A stretch of 64,000 nucleotides of DNA. Origin: CAZJQD01 sp964548165 [NCBI: uncultured bacterium]. GTDB taxonomy: Bacteria > UBA8481. A model generated the notes under the pieces. That model did not search any database. It worked only from the letters and a program-made list of their open reading frames with translations, and was not told the origin of the DNA. The position numbers were made by a program, and so were the translations under genes. Each line of letters opens with the position of its first letter. Position 1 is the stretch's first letter. The DNA is taken from contig CAZJQD010000012.1 in the NCBI GenBank assembly GCA_964548165.1, positions 5,722 through 69,721 of the forward strand, written 5' to 3'. Shown one piece after another: positions 41,258-51,253 of this stretch.

Positions 41258-43813
41258 CTAGGGCGTGTACATCGCCGCCAGCATCGATCCGATCGTCTGC
41301 TCCAGCTCGCGCTTGCGTCGCACGGCCTCGGGGATGGCAATGTGGGCCTGGATCGCCTGGGGGAAGGTGATGCCGGTCAGGAACGGCGGGTAGTAGCGGT
41401 TGGCCTTGCGGGTGGCCTTGATGAGCTGGGCGACGACGCCGCACGCGTCCTGGAGGGCGGTGCGCTCGATGATGTGCTCGCCGAAGCGGACGGCGACGAG
41501 GCCGCCGTCCATGAGCTTGATGTGCAGGTCCGTGGTGGTCGGCGAGGGAGCATTGTCGAAGGGGAGGCGCACGAAGACCCAGGGCTCGCGCAGGTCCTTG
41601 CGGTAGTCCAGCTGCCAGCACTCGATCGGCTTGCCCTCGGCGAAACCCAGCGCGTAGCGCAGGACCGATTTCTGCCCGTAATCGGCGTCCGACTTTTCCA
41701 GCGTCCATCCATCGCAACGCCCGGAGGCATCGACGAGCAGGAATCCGACAGCCTCGCCCGCGGTGAACCGAAAGAGGGAGACCGCCGTGCGCGACGAGCG
41801 GTTCATGATCTCGCCCAGGAGCTGCCCGGTCTCGTCCGAGGGAAGGCGGGGGAATTGCCACTGCCCGCCGCGGAATCCGATCTCCAGGAGGACCTGGACC
41901 GCGGTCAGGGGAGGAGTGACCGCGCGGTCGCGGATGAGCATCCACCGCCCGGTGTCGCGGCAGACGGCGGCGGCCGTGCGCGAGCCGCCGGCCGCGACCG
42001 TGACGCCCATGGAGAGCTCGAAGGGATCGGGGCCGGTGACGGCGTCGATGAAGGCCTCCATGCCCTCCTCGGCCGGCGGTTGCATGACGATGACCTGCAG
42101 GGCGCTCGTGAGCGCCTGCTCGCCGCGCCAGCTCTGGTACTCGGTCGTGCCCCAGGTGGTTCGCGTCAGGAGGGTGACGGTGCGGGTCTCGGTCCGGTTC
42201 GCCACCGGCTGGCTGAGCACGAGCGTGTGGCGGACCGGGCGCGCGGGCAGGTCGAGGCTGTTGCCCGCGATGCCGCCGGAGAGGGCGCGCTGGAGGGCGT
42301 CCATGAGCTCGTTGGGCCGCCTTGGCGCCAGGTCGGCCGGGTGGAACCGTACCTCCGTGCGCTCGCGGTTGACGAGGTTGTTCTTGAGGGCGAAGGCGAG
42401 GAGGGGAATGGCGTCGGGGCCGGTCTTGATGGCGTTGAGGTTGTGGTAGTCGGGGCGCCCGGCGAACTTCTGCAGCACCAGCGCCCAGCTCTCCGCGATC
42501 GGCGCGTCCGGGTTCTTCACGATCGTGATCGCGGACTCGCCCTTGGAGGGGACATCGGCAAAGGTCAGGTTTTCGATCACCGTGCCGGTGCCGCGCCGGA
42601 GCGTGATCCGCCTCGTCAGCGATCGGAGCTTCACGGGATCGATGCGGCGCTGGCCGATGTACTGGCTGATCTCCTTGAGGGACGCCTGGATGAACCGCGC
42701 GATCTGGTCGGAGAAGAGGATGCGCTCGTTGAAGGGCCAGGTGAAGAAGGTGTCGAAGCGGGCGAGGTCCATGGCCTGGCCGATGCCCTGGAAGCGGGCG
42801 CCGATGAGCCGATCCTTGCTGCGGCGAATGCGCTCGGTCGAGCTCTCCTCGGCGATCGTCTTGAGGTAGAGGACGCTCTTGAGAAACGCGTGCTCCTCGG
42901 GCGCGCCGATCTGGTTCAGGTATTCCCAGATGTACTCGAGCAGGATCATGTACGGGTCCGGGTGCCCGCCCCGCGCGATCCGCTCCAGGAGAATTTCCGC
43001 CGGCCACTTGTCCTCGGGGCAGGCCGCGAGGCGGCGCAGGAGGGCGATCTTGAGCGAGGACTTGAAGGGCTTCTCGAGGGCCTTCTCCAGTTGCATGAGG
43101 CAGGCGGCCAGGTACTGGTCCGGGGTCAGGTGGGGGATCGGCCCGAAGTCGATGCGCGCGCCCTCGCCGCCGTCGCCCCAGTGCTCGGGTTCCATTCCCG
43201 CCACGTGGACGGCGGTCCGGAGGAACTCCTCCTTCAGGATCGCGCCGAACTCGCCGGCGTTCTCGAGGTCGTAGGAGAAGGTGCCTTTCTGGATCTCGGA
43301 GAGGTCATGGATGTAGAAGTGGATCTCGAGCCCGGCCTTGTCCCAGGCCCACTTCTCGACGGCGGTCAGCTTTCGCCTCAGCCAGGGGATGTCGCCCGAC
43401 GGAAAGGCGTTGGGGGCATGGATGAGCCAGAAGTCGATGTCCGAGGCCGAGGTGAAGCAGGCGGTCCCGATGGAACCCATGGCGTAGAGCCCGAGGAAGC
43501 AGGCGCGGCGCGGGGGCGGGAGGGTTCCGCGCAGTTCCGGGAAGAACTCGGCGGCATGGTGCGCGGTGTCTACGGCATACTGCGGGCGCGCGAATCCATG
43601 GGGCTCATGACCATCTCCGGGCCCGGGCAGGCTCTTGAGGTTGTAGTGCAGGAGCGAGGGAATGGCGCAAAATACCTTCCACCTCTGCGTCGTCAGGACA
43701 TCCTGGAGGGCGAGGAGGCGTCGGCGATTATGCGCCAGGAAGAGCGCGTAACGATCCACGCGGGTATTATCCGGCAGTTTGCGCTCGCTGTCATGCGACT
43801 CGTCGGGGTCCAT
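41258..43813 (-). CDS. cyaA: Class I adenylate cyclase
   Basis: 851 residues, matching the length of the enterobacterial CyaA class, a family unrelated in fold to class III cyclases. The N-terminal nucleotidyltransferase core shows GSIGTACFTSASDIDFW with Gly113-Ser114 and Asp125/Asp127. Then come conserved-looking LRRKLTAVEKWAWDKAGLEI and FYIHDLSEIQKGTFSYD. The LLLEYIWEYLNQIGAPEEHA and FDTFFTWPFNERILFSDQIA helices are also family-like. The C-terminal half is regulatory in E. coli, and here it is divergent and hard to align by eye. It converts ATP to cAMP in the cytosol. No PTS gene or CRP-type regulator is in the window. Divergent from the GspN-like gene. Confidence 0.85.
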   Translation of the reverse strand: MDPDESHDSERKLPDNTRVDRYALFLAHNRRRLLALQDVLTTQRWKVFCAIPSLLHYNLKSLPGPGDGHEPHGFARPQYAVDTAHHAAEFFPELRGTLPPPRRACFLGLYAMGSIGTACFTSASDIDFWLIHAPNAFPSGDIPWLRRKLTAVEKWAWDKAGLEIHFYIHDLSEIQKGTFSYDLENAGEFGAILKEEFLRTAVHVAGMEPEHWGDGGEGARIDFGPIPHLTPDQYLAACLMQLEKALEKPFKSSLKIALLRRLAACPEDKWPAEILLERIARGGHPDPYMILLEYIWEYLNQIGAPEEHAFLKSVLYLKTIAEESSTERIRRSKDRLIGARFQGIGQAMDLARFDTFFTWPFNERILFSDQIARFIQASLKEISQYIGQRRIDPVKLRSLTRRITLRRGTGTVIENLTFADVPSKGESAITIVKNPDAPIAESWALVLQKFAGRPDYHNLNAIKTGPDAIPLLAFALKNNLVNRERTEVRFHPADLAPRRPNELMDALQRALSGGIAGNSLDLPARPVRHTLVLSQPVANRTETRTVTLLTRTTWGTTEYQSWRGEQALTSALQVIVMQPPAEEGMEAFIDAVTGPDPFELSMGVTVAAGGSRTAAAVCRDTGRWMLIRDRAVTPPLTAVQVLLEIGFRGGQWQFPRLPSDETGQLLGEIMNRSSRTAVSLFRFTAGEAVGFLLVDASGRCDGWTLEKSDADYGQKSVLRYALGFAEGKPIECWQLDYRKDLREPWVFVRLPFDNAPSPTTTDLHIKLMDGGLVAVRFGEHIIERTALQDACGVVAQLIKATRKANRYYPPFLTGITFPQAIQAHIAIPEAVRRKRELEQTIGSMLAAMYTP

Positions 43814-43881
43814 GCGAGAGGAAGCGGTGGATCGGAAGCTGACGGTGGGCGAGAATCAGCCGGTCACTCCGTGCTATCGCC

Positions 43882-44721
43882 ATGAAACGTCGCCTGGTCC
43901 CCATCGCTCTGTTCGTCGCAGCGTTTCTCCTGACGCTCGCGCTCTCCCTTCCCTTCGATCTCCTGGCGGCCCGCGTCGTCCTGGCCCGGCTCGCCGAGGC
44001 GACCGGTGTCGCGTGGAGCGCCCAGTCGGTGCAGCTCTCCCTCCTGTCGCTCCCGCCCGCCCTGGAGGCGCGCGACGTCACGGCGACGTCTTCCGACGGC
44101 ATGACGCTCACGGTTCCCCGCGCCCGGATCAGGCCGGGATGGGGACTGCTGTTCGGGCGTCGATCCGCCGTGCTGGAGATCGAGCCGGGCGATGGTGTGA
44201 TCGCTCTCGAGGTCGACCGGGACCGCGTGCGGGTCCGGGCACGCGGGCTCAAGCTCGAGCGACTCAAGGCCCTCAGGCTTGTCACGGACTGGAGGTATGC
44301 GGGCGACGCGGAGTTGGACGGCGAGTGGAGGGGGACGACGCTGGCGGCGGCGACCGGGGAGTTCAGCTGGCGCGCCGAGGACCTCCAGGTGGAGGGCGCG
44401 CGCCTCCTGGGCATCGATTTCCCGCCCGCGCGCCTGGGGCGGTCCCAGGGCCGGCTGACCCTGGCCCATGGCGTTCTCGCCGTCGCGGAGGGATCGGCGG
44501 AGGGAGGAACGCTGGGCGTCCGCTTGACCGGCCAGGTGACGCTCTCGAAGAGCTGGCGCGACTCCGTGCTCGCGGTCGTGACGACGCTCACGCCGACGCC
44601 GGAGTGGGAGGCGAGTCTGGGTTCGTCGGCGGGCATGCTCCGCTTCGTCCGCCAGCCGGACGGCACGATGAAGCTGACGACGGCCGGAACCATCGCTCAC
44701 CCGCAGGTGACGCTGCAGTAG
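43882..44721 (+). CDS. GspN/AsmA-like type II secretion protein N
   Basis: 279 residues with an N-terminal signal-anchor (LVPIALFVAAFLLTLALSLP). Beta-strand repeats follow in the T2SS GspN pattern: FDLLAARVVLARLAEATGVA, the scattered LSLLSLPPALEARDV strand and the GGTLGVRLTGQVTLS strand near the end. GspN sits in the periplasm and is an optional part of type II secretion. It is about 22 kb from the pilus/secretion operon and no other gsp gene flanks it. An AsmA-like lipid-trafficking role is the alternative. Confidence 0.7.
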   Translation: MKRRLVPIALFVAAFLLTLALSLPFDLLAARVVLARLAEATGVAWSAQSVQLSLLSLPPALEARDVTATSSDGMTLTVPRARIRPGWGLLFGRRSAVLEIEPGDGVIALEVDRDRVRVRARGLKLERLKALRLVTDWRYAGDAELDGEWRGTTLAAATGEFSWRAEDLQVEGARLLGIDFPPARLGRSQGRLTLAHGVLAVAEGSAEGGTLGVRLTGQVTLSKSWRDSVLAVVTTLTPTPEWEASLGSSAGMLRFVRQPDGTMKLTTAGTIAHPQVTLQ

Positions 44722-44725
44722 GCCG

Positions 44726-45451
44726 TCAGCGAGGCTCGCGGAACTCCCTCAGCCGCGCCACCAGCAGTTGAACGAGGAACACGATATTGGCCCGGAACGT
44801 GACGAACGTGCCGCGCGACGGGTTCTTCAGGAATGCCGTCGGGACCTCCGCGATCCGGAATCCGAGGCGACGGGCCTGGATCATGATCTCCGCGTCGATG
44901 AACCAGTCATCGGAACGAAGCTTGAGCCGTTCCAGTGCCTTCCGCGTGAAGGCCTTGGGCTTGGAGTTTGCATCATGCCCATGGATGCCGGGAAAGAGCA
45001 CGTGGAAGATCACGTTGTAGACGGTGGAGACGGCGCGCCGCTGCAGGCCGTCGCCGCGCGTCGTGCGGGTGGTCTTGCAGAGATCCAGGCCATCGGCCAC
45101 GAGCTTCTCGTAGACATCGATCACGGCCTGGCAGGGGACCTGGCTGTCGCCGTCGACGACCGCGACGTGATGTCCGCTGGCCGCGGCAAAACCCGTCCTG
45201 ATGTCCCAGCCCATGTCGCCTTCCTTCGGCAACGCGACCACCTTGAGCCGGGGGCTGTTTCGAGCCATGTCGGCAACGATCCCCGGAGTGCGATCCCCCG
45301 AACCGGGCCAGAAATTGGCCACCAGCACCAGCTCGAAATCGATGTCCCGGGCTTCGAGTCCAGCCGCCATGGCGCCGACGAAGTCCCGGGCCGAATCCTC
45401 GGCCCGGTAGCAGAGGACCACCACGGAGAGGTCTGGTCGCGACGGGGTCAT
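44726..45451 (-). CDS. Family 2 glycosyltransferase
   Basis: 241 residues. A GT-A fold begins at LSVVVLCYRAEDSARDFVGA, with the metal Asp region VAVVDGDSQVPCQAVID and downstream elements as in polyisoprenyl-phosphate glycosyltransferases. A single hydrophobic stretch near the C-terminus (RANIVFLVQLLVARL) suggests loose membrane association. It starts 4 nt inside the upstream membrane glycosyltransferase gene, so the two are translationally coupled. It would make a polyprenyl-phosphate sugar donor for that partner, by analogy with ArnC/ArnT or DPM/PMT pairs. The sugar is unknown. Confidence 0.85.
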   Translation of the reverse strand: MTPSRPDLSVVVLCYRAEDSARDFVGAMAAGLEARDIDFELVLVANFWPGSGDRTPGIVADMARNSPRLKVVALPKEGDMGWDIRTGFAAASGHHVAVVDGDSQVPCQAVIDVYEKLVADGLDLCKTTRTTRGDGLQRRAVSTVYNVIFHVLFPGIHGHDANSKPKAFTRKALERLKLRSDDWFIDAEIMIQARRLGFRIAEVPTAFLKNPSRGTFVTFRANIVFLVQLLVARLREFREPR

Positions 45452-46992
45452 CTTGGGGAGGAGGCGGTCCAGGACGTATCGTCCCCTGTTGCTGACCGCA
45501 CCCTGAGAATCATGAGGTCGTCCCGGCGACTGATCTCACGCAGCGCCGGCCAGGACGCGGGATCGAAGCTGGAGGAAGGATAGGCTATCAGCGCCAGGCC
45601 CGCCGTGTCGCGCGGGCTGCGATCGAGCACGCGGTGCCGGTCATAAATTGCGGCCATCGAGGGGCGGTTAGCCGCAGGATAGGCGAGCATGTGAGCGTCG
45701 CGATCAGCGTAGATTCGCATGCCGGATGGGGAACCGTAATGCATGGCCTGCAGGGCGACAACGTGATTCAGGAGGAGCATGCCATCGGCAGGCGGCACCT
45801 GGGTCTCGATGGCTCTCTTCCATGCCACGTAGGATTCCGTCCTGGCCGTGTTCCAGTTGAACGTGTGCGTCCGGTCCAGCAGGGCCCTGTCTATCCAGAG
45901 CGCCAGCAGGATATACAGGATCAGGCCGAGAGTGCCCGGTTTGCGGGGGAGCGACGCCAGCCCGACGGAGGCGAGAATGATGATCCCCAGAGACGCGGGT
46001 TGAAAGGACTTGTAGTTGTAGATGGCCCCCAGGGCGTGCTGAAGTATCCAGATGAGCGCGAAGGGGATCACGAGGAAGAACGCCGTGAACCAGACGAGTT
46101 GGGACGGTCCGCTCCCGCGTCGCCGGAAGGCGAGCAGCGATGAGGGTCCGAGCAGGAGGAGGGCCAACCACGCGGCGGGAGCGAGGTCGCGGTGCTCCAT
46201 GGAGAAGTTACCTATGCTCATGATCTTGATGGCGGCGAGCACCTGGCCGGGATCGAGCAGGGCGTAGTAGGCATTCGCCGAGTCCGAGATCGTCGGCAGG
46301 GCCGCCATGATCCAGGAGCCACCGAGGACGAAGGAGGGGAGAAGGAGGATCGCGAGCCTCTGCATGCGTCGCCATTCACCGGGCCGGATCAGCGCGGGGA
46401 GCGCCGACAGGAACCAGAGCGCCAGCGGAAACGTCATGGCCGCAAGACACGTGGAAGCGACGACCGCGCCGCCACCGCGCTCACGGTCGCGCCAGCGCAT
46501 CACCGCGAGGATGGCCAGCGCCAGCGAAAGGACATACAGGCTGTACATCCGGTGCTCGCGGCTGAAGTAGATCAGCAGTGGATGCACGGCCGCCATGGCC
46601 GCGGCAAATCGCCCCGCCGTGACGCTGACGCCGCGACGCAGGATGGTGTAAAGGACCGGAACGAGGGCGGCGCCCATGAAAGCCGGCAGCGCGCGGAGGC
46701 CGAGCTCGGAGGCGATGCCGAGCCAGGACTGGACGTGACCCATGAGGAAATACACGGGCATGTAGGGGGCCATGAAGCGGGGCGAGACGATCTGGTCGAG
46801 CCGGGATGCGGCGAGGAGATGCGTGTGAAGCTCATCCGCCCAGAGCTCGTACTCACCGAGATTCCAGAAGCGCAGGACCAGGGCGCCGACCACGGCCAGA
46901 TACAACCAGGGATCGGAGTGCCACGATCCCGTTGCTCGGGGCGCCGGGATGCCTTCGCGTGGAGGGCGTGCCTGGTGGCTTCCGGCGGACAT
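45448..46992 (-). CDS. GT39/ArnT-like polytopic glycosyltransferase
   Basis: 514 residues with about 11-12 membrane helices. An acidic pair sits in the first periplasmic loop, as in PMT_2-type GT-C enzymes ([20 protein letters not shown]), and the following loop has [12 protein letters not shown] and [15 protein letters not shown] segments. The soluble C-terminal part holds YADRDAHML and [18 protein letters not shown]. These enzymes move a sugar from a polyprenyl carrier to lipid A, protein or glycan in the periplasm. Coupled to the GT2 gene at 44726 and divergent from another GT2 at 47066, which could also supply its donor. Confidence 0.85.
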   Translation of the reverse strand: MSAGSHQARPPREGIPAPRATGSWHSDPWLYLAVVGALVLRFWNLGEYELWADELHTHLLAASRLDQIVSPRFMAPYMPVYFLMGHVQSWLGIASELGLRALPAFMGAALVPVLYTILRRGVSVTAGRFAAAMAAVHPLLIYFSREHRMYSLYVLSLALAILAVMRWRDRERGGGAVVASTCLAAMTFPLALWFLSALPALIRPGEWRRMQRLAILLLPSFVLGGSWIMAALPTISDSANAYYALLDPGQVLAAIKIMSIGNFSMEHRDLAPAAWLALLLLGPSSLLAFRRRGSGPSQLVWFTAFFLVIPFALIWILQHALGAIYNYKSFQPASLGIIILASVGLASLPRKPGTLGLILYILLALWIDRALLDRTHTFNWNTARTESYVAWKRAIETQVPPADGMLLLNHVVALQAMHYGSPSGMRIYADRDAHMLAYPAANRPSMAAIYDRHRVLDRSPRDTAGLALIAYPSSSFDPASWPALREISRRDDLMILRVRSATGDDTSWTASSPR

Positions 46993-47065
46993 GCCTCCAT
47001 CCTACTCTTTTGATGAGATGCGACAAGAGCGCGCCCAGCCTCGTGTCCTTCGGTATGGCTCGACG

Positions 47066-47797
47066 ATGCTTTACCGTGATATCGTCGCGTCCGTGCCCCG
47101 GCTCTCGATCGTCGTTCCCGTCTACAATGAGCAAGAGACCATTGCCGCGATCCTGGGGAGGATCGCGGCAGCGGACATGGGCGTCTCCGGCTGGGAGATC
47201 GTCCTGGTGGACGATTGTTCGCGGGACGCCACGGTGGAACGCATCCGGGCGTGGATGGCGGCCAACCCAGGGGTGGTCCTCACTTTCCACGCGTGCGAGG
47301 TCAACCGCGGAAAGGGAGCGGCTGTCCGCGAGGGTATCGCCCGTGCGACAGGCGATATCGTCGTCATCCAGGATGCGGACCTGGAGTATCACCCCAGGGA
47401 CATCAAGAAGCTGATCGAGCCCATCCTGGAGGGGGAGGCCGACGTGGTGTACGGGTCGCGATTCCTGGGAGGCCCCCACCGGGTGCTCTACTTCTGGCAC
47501 TACCTCGGGAATTGCGTCCTGACCACGCTCTCCAACATGTTCTCGAACCTCAACCTCACCGACATGGAGACCTGCTACAAGGCGTTCCGCGCGGACGTCC
47601 TCGAGAGGATTACGATCCAGGAGGATCGCTTCGGATTGGAACCCGAGTTGACGGCGAAGGTGGCCAAGCTCAAGGTCCGCATCTTCGAGGTGCCCATCTC
47701 CTATTACGGGCGCACCTACGAGCAGGGGAAGAAGATCACCTGGAAGGATGGCATCGCCGCCTTGCGTCACATCATCCGCTATAATCTCTTTGACTGA
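47066..47797 (+). CDS. Family 2 glycosyltransferase, polyprenyl-phosphate mannose synthase (DPM1)-like
   Basis: About 243 residues from the ATG at 47066 ([20 protein letters not shown]). The frame extends to 46949 but overlaps the divergent gene, and its first part is shadow-like. The fold has [20 protein letters not shown], the nucleotide-sugar region [37 protein letters not shown], the metal motif [10 protein letters not shown] and FLGGPHR. Then come [17 protein letters not shown] and a C-terminal [20 protein letters not shown], all very close to the DPM1-like bacterial family. It uses a nucleotide sugar (often GDP-mannose or UDP-glucose) to charge a polyprenyl phosphate. No membrane helix at the end. 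Confidence 0.9.
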   Translation: MLYRDIVASVPRLSIVVPVYNEQETIAAILGRIAAADMGVSGWEIVLVDDCSRDATVERIRAWMAANPGVVLTFHACEVNRGKGAAVREGIARATGDIVVIQDADLEYHPRDIKKLIEPILEGEADVVYGSRFLGGPHRVLYFWHYLGNCVLTTLSNMFSNLNLTDMETCYKAFRADVLERITIQEDRFGLEPELTAKVAKLKVRIFEVPISYYGRTYEQGKKITWKDGIAALRHIIRYNLFD

Positions 47798-47933
47798 GCG
47801 TGCGTGCTTGGGGCCGCGCATTATTGTGGCGGCGGGCGGAACCCGGGGAGGAGTTCTCCGTCTCAAGGGGAGTAGTGATGGTGGTGCCGTGCGGCAGGGA
47901 GCCGACACGGGAATGTACCCGGAGGATGACACG

Positions 47934-48878
47934 ATGATGAGGCACTCACTGAGGGGCGCTGCCCTGGCCCTGGTTGCGGTTTCGTACCTGGCGGCCGGTT
48001 GCGGCCTTTCCGCTCCTGGCGGTCATGCGATGGAATCGGGAGACCGTGGCTACGCACTGACACAGGCGAAGGACTTGCCGGGCGAGCCGGAGGCGGCGCC
48101 GCAGGCGGCGCCGATGATGGCGCGGGCAGGGGATGCGACCGCGCCGCCGACCGGCGGGAATGGTCCCCTACCGTCGTCCGAAGCCGTGCGTGGTTCCGCG
48201 CAGGCCGCGAGCCGGCGCGTCATCATCACCACCGGTTCCGTCTCCGTCGAGGTCTCGTCCTACACCGAGGCCGCCGCTGCCGTGACGAAGGCGGCGACGG
48301 AGATGGGGGGGTTCGTAAGCGGGAGCGAGGCCAACGTGGGCGAGGAGGGCCGGCGATACGGGACGATCTCGTTGCGTGTTCCCGCCGAGCGCTGGAGTGC
48401 GCTCCTCGACCAGGTCCGCGGGCTCGGAAAGGTCCTGCGCGAGTCCTCCAACGGGCTCGATGTCACGGAGGAGTATGTCGACCTCGAGTCGCGGCTTCGC
48501 TCGCAGAAGAGGCTCGAGGCGGAGCTTCTCGAGCTGATGGAGAGCGCGCGGCGCGGGGGCCTCAGGGACCTCCTGGAGATCGAGCGGGAGGTGGCGCGCG
48601 TCCGTGGAGAGATCGAGTCGATGGAGGGGCGGCGCCGCTACCTGGCCGACCAGGCCGCGCTCTCGACCCTGACCGTGGAGCTCCGCGAGCCCGCCGCGCT
48701 GGTGAACGTCGAGCCGGGGGCGTTCGATCCCGTGTTCGAGGCGCTCGGGGAGTCCGTGACGCTCGTCTCGCGCTCTCTCGGCGCCATCATCGTCTTCGTG
48801 GCCGTGCTCTTGCCCTGGCTGGTCGCCGCCTGGTTGCTCTTTATCCTCGTCCGCTGGTGGTGGCGACGTCGAAAGTAA
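47934..48878 (+). CDS. DUF4349 lipoprotein
   Basis: 314 residues from the ATG at 47934, preceded by GGAGG 8 nt upstream. A lipobox follows (VAVSYLAAGC, Cys about 22), so it is exported and lipidated. The DUF4349 domain covers about 95-275: RVIITTGSVSVEVSSYTEAA, GFVSGSEANVGEEGRRYGT and a coiled-coil middle (SRLRSQKRLEAELLELMESA). The C-terminus has a membrane helix (AIIVFVAVLLPWLVAAWLLF) and a basic RWWWRRRK tail. DUF4349 proteins are surface/envelope proteins of unknown function. No operon partner is close. The frame continues upstream to 47748 but that part is out of context. Confidence 0.85.
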   Translation: MMRHSLRGAALALVAVSYLAAGCGLSAPGGHAMESGDRGYALTQAKDLPGEPEAAPQAAPMMARAGDATAPPTGGNGPLPSSEAVRGSAQAASRRVIITTGSVSVEVSSYTEAAAAVTKAATEMGGFVSGSEANVGEEGRRYGTISLRVPAERWSALLDQVRGLGKVLRESSNGLDVTEEYVDLESRLRSQKRLEAELLELMESARRGGLRDLLEIEREVARVRGEIESMEGRRRYLADQAALSTLTVELREPAALVNVEPGAFDPVFEALGESVTLVSRSLGAIIVFVAVLLPWLVAAWLLFILVRWWWRRRK

Positions 48879-49115
48879 CATTCGGCGGGCGCCGCAGGTG
48901 GCGTTCGGCGCACAGGAGTCACGGCGGTCATTGCTTATTCGCGGCGGAGGCTGTAGGATTCAGTAGATTTATTTGTCCTTAGAAATTCGCAGGACCTGAC
49001 TGGGCCGCGCTCGCGGCCTCCCACCTCATCACGCGGCCACGTTCCCGGCCGGCTTCGGATGGCGCCTGCCAGCGCCATCGCCCTGGGCGCCCATCCGCGT
49101 AATCGAGGAGTTCTC

Positions 49116-51179
49116 ATGAAACACTCTCTACGATCCCTTGTTCTTGCCTTCATCGTCCTGGCGTTTCAGGTTGGCGGCGTTCACGCCCAGTGGGTGCAGA
49201 CCAACGGCCCCTACGGCGGCGCCGTGCAGTGCTTTGCCACGAAGGGCGCTGATCTCTTCGCCGGGACGAGGTCGGGCGGCGTGTTTCGCTCCTCCAACAA
49301 CGGATCGAGCTGGGCAGCGGTCAATACCGGCCTGACGAATACGAACGTCCATGCACTGGCGGTGTCCGGCAACACGCTCCTTGCCGGAACGGGCGAGGGG
49401 CTCTTTCGGTCCTTGGACAGCGGCGCGAGCTGGACGGCCGTCAGCACCGGGCCGACGAACCAGGATGTTCGATCGCTCGCGGTTTCGGGAACGGGCGCGC
49501 CCGGGACGCATCTTTTTGCCGGCACCCTTGCCGGCGGCGTCTTCCGGTCCTCCGATCACGGCGCGACCTGGACGGCCGCCAATAGTGGCCTGGCGACGAC
49601 GTCCCAGGTGATGAACGGCAACACGGTCCAGAGCGTCTCGACGTTCGGCGCCGTCCATGCGCTGGCGGTCTCGGGCGCGGGCGCGACGGGGACGACGCTC
49701 TTTGCTGCGGTGAGCACGGGCGTTCACCAATCGAACAAGAACGGGATCTTCCGCTCGACCGACAACGGCGCGACCTGGATCCGAACCGCATACACGCCGG
49801 GCGGACGCTATGACGATGTCGCGCGGACCTGGCATGACGACGCGGTCCTCCTCCTGGCCGTGACGACCACGGGCGCGTTTGGAGCGGGCGCTCAGGGACC
49901 GACCCTGTTTGCCGGAACCGAGCTCGGCTACTGCCATCGCTCCTCCGATAACGGCGCCCACTGGACGCCCCTGTCCAATACGGCGCAGCTCAATACCAAC
50001 GCAAAGGCCATTCACGCGTTCGCCGTGTCGGGCACGACCATGTTCTTCGGGACCAAGGGCTCCGGAGTTCTTCGCGGTGTGACTCCGCATGGCGGCGGCA
50101 TGATGGGTGGCTCGGCGGCCGTCTCCCACGTGATGTGGCTCCCGGTCAATACCGGCCTGGCCCCTACGGACGTTCTCGCCCTCGCGGTCTCGGGCACGAA
50201 TCTTTTCGCAGGCACTCGTAACGGCGTCTTCCGATCCGCCGATGGCGGCGGAACCTGGACGTCGACCAGCGTCGGCCTGACGAACACCTCGGTCCGCGCT
50301 CTCGCGGCCTCGGGCGCGAAGCTCTTCGCCGGAACTCACGAGGACGGTGTCTTTCGATCCCTGGACCATGGCTCGAGCTGGAACGCGGCGAATTCCGGAC
50401 TGACGAACCAGGGCATCCGCGCACTGGCGGTCACGAAGGTCAGCGCCGGCAGGGGAGGCGATATCCTCGTGGGCACGGATCAGCGTGGCCTCTTTCGCTC
50501 GACCGACAACGCAGGTTCCTGGACGCAGGTCATGAGCCACAATCCGGGGGCTATGATCAGTTCCCTCGTCGTCTCCGATGGCAATATCTACGCTGGAATG
50601 AGCGGCAGCATTCCCTATGTCTTCCATTCCAGTAATAGCGGATCGAACTGGACATCGTTCCACGGTGCTCTCCAGAACGGCCAGATCCGTTCGCTGGCGT
50701 CCGCGGGAGCGAACCTCTACGCCGCAACGAGCGGGGGTGTCGCTCGTACCGGTGTCGGCGATACGGGCTGGACCGTCATAAACACGGGCCTGGCGGATAC
50801 GAATGTCCGGGCGCTGGCGGTCTCGGCGGGCGGAGTTCTCTACGCGGGAACAGCAGGCGGCGTCTTCCGATCCAACGACGGGGGAGCGAGCTGGTCGGCG
50901 ATCAACGCCGGCCTGACCAACCTCAAGGTCCAGGCCCTGGCCGTCTCCGGACCCAACGTGTTTGCCGGCACCACCAGCGGCGTCTTTCAGACCGATAACG
51001 GCATCTCCTGGACGCCGATCCACACGGGCCTGGGTTACCGGGACGTTCATGCCCTCCTCGTCTCGGGCCCCCATCTGTACGCGGGGACCGATGGCTGCGT
51101 GTGGCGGCGCCCCCTGGCGGAGATCACGAGCAGGCTGGCGCGCCCCGAGGTGCTCCAGCGCCCCGCTGCCGGCCGGTAG
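49116..51179 (+). CDS. Secreted 14-repeat beta-propeller protein
   Basis: 687 residues from the ATG at 49116, with GAGGAG just upstream, and a signal peptide (LVLAFIVLAFQVGGVHAQ). It is built from about 14 blades of ~45-50 residues with the pattern LFAGT..GGVFRSSDNGASW then T.VNTGLTN.NVRALAVSG, counted from the 14 LFAGT-type strands. Fourteen fits two seven-bladed propellers, as in VPS10/BNR-type sensors and T9SS-associated surface proteins. The SxDxGxxW segments are Asp-box motifs. No C-terminal sorting domain is visible; the tail is a short Arg/Pro-rich stretch. A binding or display role is inferred. Confidence 0.85.
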   Translation: MKHSLRSLVLAFIVLAFQVGGVHAQWVQTNGPYGGAVQCFATKGADLFAGTRSGGVFRSSNNGSSWAAVNTGLTNTNVHALAVSGNTLLAGTGEGLFRSLDSGASWTAVSTGPTNQDVRSLAVSGTGAPGTHLFAGTLAGGVFRSSDHGATWTAANSGLATTSQVMNGNTVQSVSTFGAVHALAVSGAGATGTTLFAAVSTGVHQSNKNGIFRSTDNGATWIRTAYTPGGRYDDVARTWHDDAVLLLAVTTTGAFGAGAQGPTLFAGTELGYCHRSSDNGAHWTPLSNTAQLNTNAKAIHAFAVSGTTMFFGTKGSGVLRGVTPHGGGMMGGSAAVSHVMWLPVNTGLAPTDVLALAVSGTNLFAGTRNGVFRSADGGGTWTSTSVGLTNTSVRALAASGAKLFAGTHEDGVFRSLDHGSSWNAANSGLTNQGIRALAVTKVSAGRGGDILVGTDQRGLFRSTDNAGSWTQVMSHNPGAMISSLVVSDGNIYAGMSGSIPYVFHSSNSGSNWTSFHGALQNGQIRSLASAGANLYAATSGGVARTGVGDTGWTVINTGLADTNVRALAVSAGGVLYAGTAGGVFRSNDGGASWSAINAGLTNLKVQALAVSGPNVFAGTTSGVFQTDNGISWTPIHTGLGYRDVHALLVSGPHLYAGTDGCVWRRPLAEITSRLARPEVLQRPAAGR

Positions 51180-51253
51180 TGGCGGGCGCTCTGACAGCCT
51201 GATACACTCTTCGCTTCCACCGGAGGCCACGGCCTCCACAGGAGGTTGGAGAC

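Noticed and set aside
41342-43885. An 847-codon plus-strand frame opposite the class I cyclase
   Set aside because: Gly/Asp/Val/Glu-rich shadow of the minus-strand gene, with no recognisable motif.
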